From assembly GCF_019635455.1 (NCBI RefSeq), contig NZ_JAHBZJ010000010.1, positions 1 through 64,000 of the forward strand: a stretch of DNA of 64,000 nucleotides, given 5' to 3'. Positions 24,987-33,935 of the stretch are shown one piece after another. The DNA comes from Sphingomonas sp. GTDB taxonomy: Bacteria > Pseudomonadota > Alphaproteobacteria > Sphingomonadales > Sphingomonadaceae. The first letter of the stretch is position 1. Every line of letters begins with the position of its first letter. Below the pieces are notes generated by a model. The model made no database searches and was not told where the DNA came from. It was given only the letters and a program-made list of their open reading frames with translations. The translations under genes and the position numbers were made by a program.

Positions 24987-25787
24987 TCAGGCGAACAGCG
25001 GCAGGGCGCCGGCGGGTTCGGGCAGCGCCAGACCCGCCATCATCTCACGCAGTTCCTGACGCGCGGCGACATGGGCCAGCCCCATTTCCCCAAATTCGCG
25101 GCTGTCGAGCATCGTCAGCCCCTTGGGAAACAGTTCGCGATAGATGACGCGTTCGGACAGGCCGGGAATGACGCGGAAGCCGACCCGCTTGGCAAGCTGG
25201 TCGATCGCCTCCGACACGCGCTTCATGTTGCGCGCCTCGATATGCTGCATGCGGTTGCGCAGGACGACCCAGTCGATCGTCTGCCCGTCCGCCTTTGCCC
25301 GCCGCTTGCGCGAATCCCAGATCAGCTCGGAATAGAAGCTTGGCCGCACCACCTTGAACGTGTCGGGATCGACCTGGCCGATCAGGTCGAAATCGACGAA
25401 ACTGTCGTTCATCGGGGTGACCAGCGTATCGGCGTTGGTGATCGCGATCCGCCCGAACTTGTCGTCGCGGCCCGGCGTGTCGATGATCAGATAATCGCTG
25501 CCCTCGCTCAACCGCTCGAGCGCGTCGGAAAAGCTCGCGACATTGTCGCCGTCATGGGTTTCGTATCGCGGCATCGGCAGGTCCCGCCCGCTCCGCCGCA
25601 TCGTCGCGAGGCGATTGTCGAGATAGCGGCCCATGGTGCGCTGACGATGATCGAGATCGAGACAGGCGACGCGCGCGCCCTTCGACGCGAGTGCGATCGC
25701 GGTGTGGACCGCGGTGGTCGATTTGCCCGTTCCGCCCTTTTCATTGGCGAACACGATGACGTGCAACGGGTTTGGTGCTTCCGTCAA
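24987..25787 (-). CDS. mipZ: MipZ-type ParA ATPase, division-site regulator
   Basis: ParA/MinD-like ATPase of 266 residues, matching MipZ of alphaproteobacteria, which rides on ParB at the poles and blocks FtsZ assembly away from midcell. Walker A deviant motif NEKGGTGKSTTAVH (about 15-28), then DLDHRQRTMGRYLDNR, which corresponds to the MipZ-typical DLDLRQRT segment, and a Walker B-type DYLIIDTPG. No ATG fits: TTG at 25787 is chosen for the GAGGAAG upstream, and an alternative TTG at 25766 begins directly before HVIVFAN. It is divergent from panC. Confidence 0.9.
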   Translation of the reverse strand: MTEAPNPLHVIVFANEKGGTGKSTTAVHTAIALASKGARVACLDLDHRQRTMGRYLDNRLATMRRSGRDLPMPRYETHDGDNVASFSDALERLSEGSDYLIIDTPGRDDKFGRIAITNADTLVTPMNDSFVDFDLIGQVDPDTFKVVRPSFYSELIWDSRKRRAKADGQTIDWVVLRNRMQHIEARNMKRVSEAIDQLAKRVGFRVIPGLSERVIYRELFPKGLTMLDSREFGEMGLAHVAARQELREMMAGLALPEPAGALPLFA

Positions 25788-25868
25788 ACCTGACTTCCTC
25801 GATTGATCACACGGCCCGCCCCCCATAGAAGGCCGCGCTTCCAAGTCCATATCCAAGGCCAATACCCA

Positions 25869-26714
25869 GTGCAAACCGTCCGTACCCTGTCCGAACTGCG
25901 CGATGCCATTTCGGGATTCCGCGCCGCAGGCGAGAGCGTGGCGCTGGTGCCGACGATGGGCGCGCTCCACGCCGGCCATATGGCGCTGGTCGCCGAGGCG
26001 AAGCTGGCGGCGCCGCGCGTCGTCGTGTCGATCTTCGTCAATCCCAGGCAGTTCGGCCCCAATGAGGATCTGGCCCGATACCCGCGCAAGGAGCAGGCGG
26101 ATGCACGGATGCTGGCCGAGGCGGGGGTGGACGTGCTGTGGCTGCCCCCGGTCGAGGTGATGTATCCCGACGGCCACGCGACGACCATTTCGGTCTCCGG
26201 CGTCAGCGAGCCGCTGGACGGCGCCGCACGGCCCGGCCATTTCGACGGCGTCGCGACGGTGGTCGCCAAATTGTTCAACCAGGTCGCGCCCGACATCGCG
26301 CTGTTCGGCGAGAAGGATTTCCAGCAGCTCGCGGTGATCCGCCGGATGGTCGCCGATCTCGATTTTTCGATCGACATTCGCGGCGTACCGACCCAGCGCG
26401 ACGATGACGGCCTCGCCTTGTCCTCGCGCAACGCCTATCTCGCGCCGGAGGACCGGGCGGCGGCGGTGGCACTTCCCCGCGCACTGGGCGTCGCGGCGCG
26501 CGCGATCGGCAAGGGTGAGGACGCGCGCACCGCGCTTGCGGCGGCACGCACGGCGCTGGAAAGCGCGGGATTCGACGTCGATTATGTCGAACTGGTCGAT
26601 GCCGAAACGCTGGGCGACCCCATTCCCGGCCACGCCCGCCGGCTGCTCGCCGCCGCGCGGATCGGCGGCACGCGCCTGATCGACAACATCGCCGCCGACG
26701 AAAGCATCGGGTAA
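25869..26714 (+). CDS. panC: Pantoate--beta-alanine ligase
   Basis: Pantothenate synthetase, 281 residues, joining pantoate and beta-alanine with ATP in coenzyme A synthesis. Signatures are VPTMGALHAGHMALV (HIGH-like nucleotide motif), SIFVNPRQFGPNEDL, GEKDFQQL and the KMSSS-like LSSRNAYL. Start taken as GTG 25869, where homology begins (VQTVRTLSELRDAI); an ATG at 25803 would add 22 unrelated residues. It is divergent from mipZ. Confidence 0.95.
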   Translation: MQTVRTLSELRDAISGFRAAGESVALVPTMGALHAGHMALVAEAKLAAPRVVVSIFVNPRQFGPNEDLARYPRKEQADARMLAEAGVDVLWLPPVEVMYPDGHATTISVSGVSEPLDGAARPGHFDGVATVVAKLFNQVAPDIALFGEKDFQQLAVIRRMVADLDFSIDIRGVPTQRDDDGLALSSRNAYLAPEDRAAAVALPRALGVAARAIGKGEDARTALAAARTALESAGFDVDYVELVDAETLGDPIPGHARRLLAAARIGGTRLIDNIAADESIG

Positions 26715-26818
26715 CCGCGCCGGCCGGTTCGCACCCCAAAACGCCGTTAACGATTTGCTTACCATGTCTGCCCCACGTTGCGTCGCATGACGACACAGAT
26801 CAAAAGTGGGGCAATGAC

Positions 26819-27115
26819 ATGGGCAACAGCATTAAGAGCGCACAGTTCCTGATCGACAGCCGGCTGGCCGACGCGGCCCGCGGCAATGCAGACGCGGCCT
26901 ATGAACTGGGCATGGTCTATTCGAGCGGCGCGGCGGGGATCGACGTCGATCTGATCGAAGCGCACAAATGGTTCAACATCGCCGCCCTGAAGGGCAGCGA
27001 CCGCGCGCCAGAGATGCGCGCCGAAGTGGCGGAAGAGATGACCGCCCGCGAAATCATCGAGGCACAGAAACAGGCCCGCGCCTGGTTGCAGATGACGATG
27101 CTGCGCGCCGCCTGA
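26819..27115 (+). CDS. Small Sel1-like repeat protein
   Basis: Soluble 98-residue protein with one or two SEL1/TPR-like helical repeats (ARGNADAAYELGMVYSSG, then EAHKWFNIAALKGSDRA). Such repeats mediate protein-protein contacts. A TTAA-N8-TTAC element about 60 bases upstream (26747-26762) resembles the CtrA-type motif imperfectly. The gene stands alone and faces the convergent ABC exporter. Confidence 0.82.
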   Translation: MGNSIKSAQFLIDSRLADAARGNADAAYELGMVYSSGAAGIDVDLIEAHKWFNIAALKGSDRAPEMRAEVAEEMTAREIIEAQKQARAWLQMTMLRAA

Positions 27116-27139
27116 TCGCGCGACGCACGCCTTTGGGGT

Positions 27140-28948
27140 TCAGGCCTCGACGGCTTCCCGCTCGGCCTGTTGCCGGGTCCACATTTCGGCATAGACGCCT
27201 TTCGCCGCGAGCAGGTCGCCATGCGACCCCTGCTCGGCGATGCGGCCATTTTCGAGCACGACGATGCGGTCGGCATGGACCACCGTCGACAGGCGATGCG
27301 CGATGACGATCGTCGTGCGCCCCCGCTCGATCGCCTCCAGCGTATCCAGGATCTCCGCTTCGGTACGGCTGTCGAGCGCGCTCGTCGCCTCGTCGAGGAT
27401 CAGGATCGGCGGATCCTTCAGCAATGTCCGCGCGATCGCCACGCGCTGCTTCTCGCCGCCCGACAATTTCAGGCCGCGCTCGCCGACCCGCGTGTCATAG
27501 CCGTCGGGCAGGCTTTCGATGAAACCGGCGATGGCCGCGCCGCGCGCCGCCGCCCGGATCGCGTCCGGCCCCGCGCCCTCGCGGCCATAGGCGATGTTAT
27601 AGCCGACCGTATCGTTGAACAGCACCGTATCCTGGGGGACGATGCCGATCGCACCGCGCAGGCTGGCCTGGGTGACGCGGGAAATGTCCTGCCCGTCGAT
27701 CGTCACGCGCCCGCCGGTCAGATCGTAGAAGCGATAGAGGATGCGCGCGAGCGTGGACTTGCCCGCCCCCGACGGGCCGACGATGGCGACCGTCTGGCCC
27801 GGCGCGATCGTCAGGTCGATGCCCTTCAGAATGTCGCGCCCGTCCTCATATCCGAAGCGGACCCCCTCGAACCGTACCGCGCCGGCGGCGACATGCAGCG
27901 CGGGGGCGTCGGCCATGTCCTTTACCTCCGCATCGGTATCGATCAGGTCGAACATCGCGCCCATGTCGATGACCCCCTGGCGGATCGTGCGATAGACCCA
28001 GCCGAGCACGTCGAGCGGGCGGAACAGCTGGCTGAGCAGGGTCGAGACGAACACCACGTCGCCGGCGGTAAAGCGGCCGGTGGACCAGCCCCAGGCGACC
28101 ACCGCCATCCCCGCGCCCAGCATCGTGTTGGTAATCAGCGCCTGCCCCATGTTGAGCCAGGCGAGCGAGTTTTCCGACTTCACCGCCGCCGTCGCATAGG
28201 CATCGACCGCGCGGGCATAGCGATCCGCCTCGCGCTTCTCGGCATTGAAATATTTGACCGTCTCGAAATTCAGCAGCGAATCGACCGCATGCGCGACCGC
28301 GCCGGTATCGAGGTCGTTCATCCGCTCGCGCAGCTTCGATCGCCAGTCGGTGACCCAGCGCGTGAACGCGATATAGATGACCACCATCGCGATCGTCGAG
28401 GCGACCAGCCACCATCCGAACTTGCTGCCGAAAATCTGGAGCACCAGCGCGAGTTCGAGGATCGTGGGGGCGATGTTGAACAGCAGGAAATAGAGCATCG
28501 TGTCGATGCTCTTCGTGCCGCGCTCCACCACCTTCGTCACCGCGCCGGTGCGCCGTTCGAGATGAAAGCGCAGCGACAGCTGGTGCAGGTGGCGGAACGT
28601 GATGACCGCAAGGCGCCGGGTCGCATCCTGCCCCACGCGCTCGAACACGGTGTTGCGCAGATTGTCGAACACGGTGGTGCCAAGCCGCGCGGCGGCATAG
28701 CCGACCGCCATCAGCACGACGAAGGTCACCGCGCCGCGATCGTTCAGCGCCATCGCGTCCACCGCCGCCTTCAGCGCATAGGCCGCGCCATAGACCTGAA
28801 CCACTTTCGACAGCAGCACGAGAAACAGCGCGACGACGATGCGCAGCTTCAACCCCGGCGCGTTGGCGGGCCACATATAGGGGAGGAACCGCCGGAGCGT
28901 GGCGAACATCGGGCGTTCGCCGCCAGCGGGTGCGGTCTCAGGGGGCAT
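27140..28948 (-). CDS. Atm1-type ABC exporter, fused membrane and ATPase domains
   Basis: Half-size ABC exporter of 602 residues working as a homodimer in the inner membrane: six-helix transmembrane domain (about 20-320) then ATPase domain with Walker A GPSGAGKST, Q loop, signature LSGGEKQRVAIA, Walker B ILILDEATSALD and a switch His (AHRLST). The sequence fits the Atm1/HMT1 group, whose alphaproteobacterial members export glutathione conjugates or persulfides and aid heavy-metal tolerance. A link to the copper island is not implied; this is core chromosome. Confidence 0.92.
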   Translation of the reverse strand: MPPETAPAGGERPMFATLRRFLPYMWPANAPGLKLRIVVALFLVLLSKVVQVYGAAYALKAAVDAMALNDRGAVTFVVLMAVGYAAARLGTTVFDNLRNTVFERVGQDATRRLAVITFRHLHQLSLRFHLERRTGAVTKVVERGTKSIDTMLYFLLFNIAPTILELALVLQIFGSKFGWWLVASTIAMVVIYIAFTRWVTDWRSKLRERMNDLDTGAVAHAVDSLLNFETVKYFNAEKREADRYARAVDAYATAAVKSENSLAWLNMGQALITNTMLGAGMAVVAWGWSTGRFTAGDVVFVSTLLSQLFRPLDVLGWVYRTIRQGVIDMGAMFDLIDTDAEVKDMADAPALHVAAGAVRFEGVRFGYEDGRDILKGIDLTIAPGQTVAIVGPSGAGKSTLARILYRFYDLTGGRVTIDGQDISRVTQASLRGAIGIVPQDTVLFNDTVGYNIAYGREGAGPDAIRAAARGAAIAGFIESLPDGYDTRVGERGLKLSGGEKQRVAIARTLLKDPPILILDEATSALDSRTEAEILDTLEAIERGRTTIVIAHRLSTVVHADRIVVLENGRIAEQGSHGDLLAAKGVYAEMWTRQQAEREAVEA

Positions 28949-29027
28949 GGGCCGCTATCTGGGGGGCCGGACGCGGCGATGCAACAAATCGCCTGCCCCA
29001 ATCGTTAACGGGGCAAGGAGCGAGAGC

Positions 29028-29255
29028 ATGGAACCGGTTTTCTACGTCATGGCAATTCTTGGTTGCAGCGACGGGCAGATGCAATGTCGCGAAGTGCGGA
29101 CCGAGCCGACCCGTTACCAGAGCGCGGCGCAATGCCAGGCGGCGATGGTGCAGGTCCTGCCCCGGCACACCGACCTGATGTACCCCACCGTCGCCGCCGC
29201 CTGTCAGCAGCGCGGCCAGCAGATGGCGAAAGCGGACACGCGCGCGCGGGGCTGA
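29028..29255 (+). CDS. Small Cys-containing secreted-like hypothetical protein
   Basis: A 75-residue protein starting MEPVFYVMAILGCSDG with four cysteines (residues about 13, 20, 36 and 58) that could form two disulfides. The start is set at 29028, where AGGAG lies eight bases upstream; the frame is open further upstream but crosses the exporter's 5' region. The hydrophobic N-terminus is short, so export is uncertain. Not recognised; it lies 26 bases from the convergent crtB. Confidence 0.65.
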   Translation: MEPVFYVMAILGCSDGQMQCREVRTEPTRYQSAAQCQAAMVQVLPRHTDLMYPTVAAACQQRGQQMAKADTRARG

Positions 29256-29281
29256 CCCGCCCGCCTATCTCCGCGAGATGT

Positions 29282-30226
29282 TCAGCGCGGACGCGTCCAC
29301 AGTTCGGGCGCGCGCGTCCCTTCCCGATACCGCGAACGGCGCAGCGCCGCCTGGCCGAACGCCGTTGCGATCCAGCCCAGCTTCGCGATCGGCCCGGTGC
29401 CGGCGCGATGATCCCAGGCGTGATCGCCGCGCGCCGCCACCTCTTGCGCGATATCGCCATAGATTCCGGCGGCGGCGAGCACCGCCCATGCCGATCGGAA
29501 GCATAGGGCGGGCGTACCGAACCGCGCGCTCGCGGCATAGTCGCGCGCCATTTCCCCCAGCCATCGCGCCATGATGACAAGGCGCGGGCGAAAGGGCGGC
29601 TTCATATGCTGGCCGGGCGGAATATCCATCTCGACCAGCCATTCGACCGGCAGATAGCACCGGCCCATCCGGTCGTCCGCCTCGATATCGCGGGCGATGT
29701 TCGCGAGCTGAAACGCGATGCCAAGGTCGCAGGCGCGGTCCAGCGTCGCCTGGTCGTCGGGATCGATACCCATCACCACCGCCATCATGCACCCCACCGC
29801 ACCCGCGACATGATAGCAGTAACGCAGCAGATCCGCCTCCGATCGCGGCCGCCAGTCGCGCGCGTCGAGCGCGAACCCGTCGATCAGATCCTGCGCAAAG
29901 CGATGCGGAAGCCGGGTCTCCGCCGCGACGATCTTCAACGCGTCGAATGCGGGGTCGCCGGTCCACTGGCCGGCCAGCGCCTGCGCGGTGCGCGAGCGGA
30001 TCGTTTCGAGCCGGGCCGCCGGATCGGCGACCGGGCGCGCGTCATGCCCCAGCTCCTGTCCGTCGGCGAGATCGTCGCACGCCCTGCACCAGGCATAGAG
30101 CAGCCATGCGCGTTCGCGCGTCGCGCGATCGAACAACCGGCTGGCGGCGGCAAAACTGCGCGATCCGCGCGCGATGCTCGCCTGCGCGGCGGCGACGACC
30201 TCCGCGCGGGACGGGGCCGACGTCAC
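29282..30226 (-). CDS. crtB: Phytoene synthase
   Basis: Condenses two geranylgeranyl diphosphates head-to-head to 15-cis-phytoene, the first committed carotenoid step. 314 residues with both aspartate-rich substrate motifs: DDLAD (51-55) and ARDIEADDRMGRCYLP further on, plus the early ARGSRSFAAASRLF. It is the last gene of the crtY-crtI-(secreted protein)-LOG-crtB operon; its ATG overlaps the preceding stop by 4 bases. Confidence 0.95.
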   Translation of the reverse strand: MTSAPSRAEVVAAAQASIARGSRSFAAASRLFDRATRERAWLLYAWCRACDDLADGQELGHDARPVADPAARLETIRSRTAQALAGQWTGDPAFDALKIVAAETRLPHRFAQDLIDGFALDARDWRPRSEADLLRYCYHVAGAVGCMMAVVMGIDPDDQATLDRACDLGIAFQLANIARDIEADDRMGRCYLPVEWLVEMDIPPGQHMKPPFRPRLVIMARWLGEMARDYAASARFGTPALCFRSAWAVLAAAGIYGDIAQEVAARGDHAWDHRAGTGPIAKLGWIATAFGQAALRRSRYREGTRAPELWTRPR

Positions 30227-30804
30227 AAATCCTTGCTGCCGATCTGTCCCACCGTCGTGGTCGGCACATGCGCGGCCATCCTGTCGAGCAGGCCGTTCAG
30301 CGTTTCATCGACGATCAGGATCGACTGATGCTGGGGGCGCAGGAAGCCGACATCGCCCATCGTCTTCACGAAAGTGATGAGGCCGTCGTAAAAGCCGGCG
30401 ACGTTGAGCAGGCCCACCGGCTTGGCATGATAGCCGATCTGCGCCCAGCTCATCGCCTCCCACAATTCGTCCATCGTGCCGGTGCCGCCGGGCAGGGTGA
30501 CGAAGCCGTCGGAAAGATCGGTGAACGCCTGTTTCCGCTCGTGCATCGTGCGCACGACGTGCAGTTCGGTACAGCCGCGATGCGCGACCTCGGCATCGAC
30601 CAGTGCCTGGGGGATCACGCCGATCACCTCTCCGCCGGCCGCCAGCGCGCTGTCCGCCACCGCGCCCATCAGGCCCAGCCGGCCACCGCCATAGACGACG
30701 CCGATCCCGCGTTCGGCCAGCGCCCGCCCGACCGCGCGTGCGCTATCGACATAGACGGGGTCGCGCGGCGTTGCCGAACCGCAATAGATGGCGAGACGCT
30801 TCAT
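30223..30804 (-). CDS. LOG family protein (Rossmann-fold nucleotide 5'-monophosphate hydrolase)
   Basis: 193-residue member of the LOG/TIGR00730 family, related to plant cytokinin riboside 5'-monophosphate phosphoribohydrolase. It carries the hallmark PGGTGTMDELWE motif (about 109-120) and the N-terminal SARAVGRALAERGIGVVYGG nucleotide-binding segment. Enzymes of this group cleave nucleoside 5'-monophosphates to base and ribose phosphate. Both of its ends overlap neighbours by 4 bases, inside the carotenoid operon; why a LOG protein travels with carotenoid genes is not known to me. Confidence 0.88.
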   Translation of the reverse strand: MKRLAIYCGSATPRDPVYVDSARAVGRALAERGIGVVYGGGRLGLMGAVADSALAAGGEVIGVIPQALVDAEVAHRGCTELHVVRTMHERKQAFTDLSDGFVTLPGGTGTMDELWEAMSWAQIGYHAKPVGLLNVAGFYDGLITFVKTMGDVGFLRPQHQSILIVDETLNGLLDRMAAHVPTTTVGQIGSKDL

Positions 30805-31199
30805 TGCTTACACACCGTTTCCAGGACCCCGCTCAAAACGGTTTCCGGCGCGATCGGCTCGTAACTCGAATAGGATGGGGTGAACGAATTCATGACGGAC
30901 CCGTCGGACCGATATTTGATTACGCTGATCAATTTATAGCTGTCCTGACTGCAATCGACGTAAATTAACTGCTTCACTTCTCGTTCGGGAACCGACTTTA
31001 CAGCGCTGTAATCTGTTTTCACCCAAACCTTGATCACGTCCCTTTTATAGCCATCGCTCACCATCCGCATCGAATCGGTATCGATGTACCAAAGGCTTCC
31101 GTTCGAGCCGACGGATACAGCTTTCCACGTTGTCGCTTCCGCAGCGGAGCTGAACAGCAGTGACGGCGCGATCACGCTGAACATCGCGGCTCGATTCAT
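30801..31199 (-). CDS. Secreted surface-adhesin-E-like protein
   Basis: 132-residue protein with a signal peptide (cleavage near AEA-T at about 23) and the compact domain of the surface-adhesin protein E family (WKAVSVGSNGSLWYIDTDSM, VIKVWVKTDYS, IYVDCSQDSYKLISVIKY). A Cys pair (about 83 and 130) may form a disulfide. Function is unknown; such proteins often appear as small exported orphans. It is strikingly AT-richer than the genes around it, yet overlaps both neighbours by exactly 4 bases, sitting between crtI and the LOG gene. Confidence 0.8.
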   Translation of the reverse strand: MNRAAMFSVIAPSLLFSSAAEATTWKAVSVGSNGSLWYIDTDSMRMVSDGYKRDVIKVWVKTDYSAVKSVPEREVKQLIYVDCSQDSYKLISVIKYRSDGSVMNSFTPSYSSYEPIAPETVLSGVLETVCKQ

Positions 31200-32677
31200 C
31201 GCTCATTTCCCTCCAGCATCAGCGCGGCGGTGGCCTTGGCGCTGCCGACGACGCCGGGGATGCCGGCGCCCGGATGGGTGCCGGCACCGACGAAATACAT
31301 GTTCGGGATCGATGGATCGCGGTTGTGCGCGCGGAAATAGGCGCTCTGGGTCAGGATCGGTTCGAGGCTGAACGCGCTGCCGAGATGAGCGTTGAGATCC
31401 TGTTCGAAATCGGCCGGCGCATAGCTGAATTTCGTGACGATGCGATCGTGAATGTCGGGAATCAGCCGCCGTCCGACCTCGTCCAGGATACGCTTTTCCA
31501 GGATCGGCGCGACTTCGTCCCAGTCGGCGGGGAACTTGCCGCGATGGGGGACGGGGGCGAGCGCGTAGAAGGTCGAATGCCCCTCCGGCGCCAGCGACGG
31601 ATCGGTGACCGTCGGATGGTGGAGGTAGAGCGAGAAATCCTGGGAGAGCACGCCATGATCGTAGATGTCGGCGAGCAGCCCCTGATAGCGCGGGCCGAAC
31701 AGGATCATGTGGTGCGGAATCCCGGGCCAGGTCCCCTTTACCCCGAAATGGACGAGGAAGAGCGAGGGCGAAAACCGCTTGCGCTCCAGCTTCGCGGCGG
31801 TGCGCTGGGCGCTGCGCGATCCCTTGAGCAGGTCGCGATAGCTGTGGACGATGTCGGCGTTGCTGGCGATCGCATCCGCTTCGAACCGGGTGCCGCTTTT
31901 GGTCACCACCGCCGTCGCCAGTTCGCCCAGCGTTTCGATCTGGACCACCGGATCGGCGAGGCGCAGCGTGCCGCCCAGCCGTTCGAACAGCGCGACCATG
32001 CCCGCGACCAGCCGGTTGGTGCCGCCCCGTGCGAACCAGACGCCGCCATCGCGCTCAAGCTTGTGGATCAGCGCATAGATCGAACTGGTGGTCATCGGAT
32101 TGCCGCCGACCAGCAGCGTGTGGAAACTCAATGCCTCGCGCAGCTTCTCGTTCTTCACGAAGGTCGAAACCATCGAATAGACGCTGCGCCATGCCTGATA
32201 TTTCGCCAGCGCCGGTGCCGCCTTCACCATTGATGCGAAGTCGAGGAAGGCGACATGGCCGAGCTTTTCATAGCCCTCGCGATAGACGCCCTCCGAATAG
32301 GCGAGGAAGCGGCGATAGCCGGCGATGTCCGACGGATCGAGCTTCGCGATCTCCCCCGAGAGCACCGCATCGTCATTGGTGTAATCGAAATTGGTGCCGT
32401 CGGCCCAGTTCAGCCGGTAGAAGGGATTGACCGGGATCAGCGTGACATCGTCGGCCATGTGATGGCCCGACAGCGTCCACAATTCCTCCAGCGCCTGGGG
32501 CGCGGTGATGACGGTGGGGCCGGCGTCGAAGGTGAAGCCGTCACGCTCCCACATATAGGCGCGCCCGCCCGGCCTGTCGCGCCCCTCCACCACCACGGTG
32601 TCGATGCCCGCCGACTGGAGCCGGATTGCGAGCGCAAGGCCGCCAAAGCCCGCGCCGATGACCACCGCCCGCTTCAT
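31196..32677 (-). CDS. crtI: Phytoene desaturase
   Basis: FAD-dependent CrtI-type desaturase of 493 residues that turns phytoene stepwise into lycopene. The N-terminal dinucleotide motif is VIGAGFGGLALAIRLQ with the following EGRDRPGGRAYMWERDGFTF, and the C-terminal bacterial-type desaturase signature is NMYFVGAGTHPGAGIPGV. It is coupled by 4-base overlaps to crtY upstream and to the small secreted-protein gene downstream. Confidence 0.96.
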   Translation of the reverse strand: MKRAVVIGAGFGGLALAIRLQSAGIDTVVVEGRDRPGGRAYMWERDGFTFDAGPTVITAPQALEELWTLSGHHMADDVTLIPVNPFYRLNWADGTNFDYTNDDAVLSGEIAKLDPSDIAGYRRFLAYSEGVYREGYEKLGHVAFLDFASMVKAAPALAKYQAWRSVYSMVSTFVKNEKLREALSFHTLLVGGNPMTTSSIYALIHKLERDGGVWFARGGTNRLVAGMVALFERLGGTLRLADPVVQIETLGELATAVVTKSGTRFEADAIASNADIVHSYRDLLKGSRSAQRTAAKLERKRFSPSLFLVHFGVKGTWPGIPHHMILFGPRYQGLLADIYDHGVLSQDFSLYLHHPTVTDPSLAPEGHSTFYALAPVPHRGKFPADWDEVAPILEKRILDEVGRRLIPDIHDRIVTKFSYAPADFEQDLNAHLGSAFSLEPILTQSAYFRAHNRDPSIPNMYFVGAGTHPGAGIPGVVGSAKATAALMLEGNER

Positions 32678-33834
32678 GCCCGGCCCCGGATCGCGGCGAT
32701 CGCCCGGCCAATCGGCACCGGCGGCCGCCCGGTGAGCACGCGCGCGCGATCGAGCAGGCTGGACTGGCCGGCATAGAAGCGCGCGATCAGCCCCGCATCA
32801 AGACGATAGAAACGTTCGAGGATGCGATAGCGTTCGGCGGGTTCGGCGGCGCGAAAAAGCATGGCCGACAGCATGCGATAGAAACCGCGCCGCCGCCACT
32901 GCCTGCGTGCATAGCCATGCGTCAGTTCGTGGAGCGCGGCGCCCGACAGGTCGCCCGCACCGGCGATCAGGCCGGCGAGCCGCACCGCATCGGGCAGCGA
33001 ATAGCCGGTGACCGGGTGGAACAGGCCGGCGCGCATCCCGCCCTTGGCCACGCGATTGCCGCCCGAGCGCCAATATTCCTCGAAATCGCCGCCCATCGCG
33101 ACCGGAAGCACGCCCGTTTCCTCACGCGTCACCACATCGACGGTGATTCCATGCGCCTGCGTCCACGCGTCGATCCGCCGCCCAAGCGCCGCCATGTCGA
33201 TGTCGGGCGTATCGCTGTAATAGGTATCCTCGACGAACAGGCGGGTCGCGGCGAAGGGCAGCGCATAGACGAACCGATAGCCGTCCAGCTGGGTGACGGT
33301 GGCGTCCATCACCACCGGCCGCCGGAGCGCATGCGGTTCGGCGAGCGCGAGTTCGCGGCCCATGAATTTCTGCCAGCCCAGATCGAGCTTGGTCAGGTCG
33401 CCGGCGCCCCGGCAATCGATCACCCCGCCGGCCTCGATCCGGTCGCCATCGGCCAGCACCACCGCGCGCGCGCTGGCGCCCAGCACCTTGCGCCCCGTCA
33501 TCAGCGCCTGGGGCGGCAGCGCGGCGCGGACGACCTGATCGAACCGTTCGGATTCGATCGAATAATAGGACGCCTTGAGCGTGCGGGCGTGATCGGGAAA
33601 GGCGACGTCGTAGCTGGTCCAGCCATAGGAGACGAGCGGGGCGACCAGCCAGCGATCGGCCTCCGCCACGTCGCTGGCGAAGAAGGACCACAGATGATTG
33701 CCGCCCAGCACCGGCGCGCCCTCGATCAGGCGCACGTCCAGTTCCGGCCGCTTCCGGCGCAGCGCGAGCGCGATCAGCCCGCCCGAAAGCCCTCCGCCGA
33801 CGATGGCGACGTCGCAATGGATGATGGCTGGCAT
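32674..33834 (-). CDS. crtY: Lycopene beta-cyclase
   Basis: CrtY-type cyclase, 386 residues, which closes the beta rings of lycopene to give beta-carotene. The FAD-binding motif CDVAIVGGGLSGGLIAL is at the N-terminus, followed by GGNHLWSFF and later GMRAGLFHPVTGYSLPDA, typical of proteobacterial CrtY. Start at 33834 where the family begins; the longer open frame adds Arg/Pro-rich sequence without homology. It is the first gene of the carotenoid operon, with the promoter expected in the 100 bases shared with the divergent SDR gene. Confidence 0.95.
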   Translation of the reverse strand: MPAIIHCDVAIVGGGLSGGLIALALRRKRPELDVRLIEGAPVLGGNHLWSFFASDVAEADRWLVAPLVSYGWTSYDVAFPDHARTLKASYYSIESERFDQVVRAALPPQALMTGRKVLGASARAVVLADGDRIEAGGVIDCRGAGDLTKLDLGWQKFMGRELALAEPHALRRPVVMDATVTQLDGYRFVYALPFAATRLFVEDTYYSDTPDIDMAALGRRIDAWTQAHGITVDVVTREETGVLPVAMGGDFEEYWRSGGNRVAKGGMRAGLFHPVTGYSLPDAVRLAGLIAGAGDLSGAALHELTHGYARRQWRRRGFYRMLSAMLFRAAEPAERYRILERFYRLDAGLIARFYAGQSSLLDRARVLTGRPPVPIGRAIAAIRGRA

Positions 33835-33935
33835 TCGCCGCCGCCTAGCGGATCGACGGGCATGGTTAAAGCCCCCTCGCCCCCGCGCGCGAACCTTTGC
33901 CGGCGCGCCGCGTTGGCGCGGTGAAGGAGCACGGC

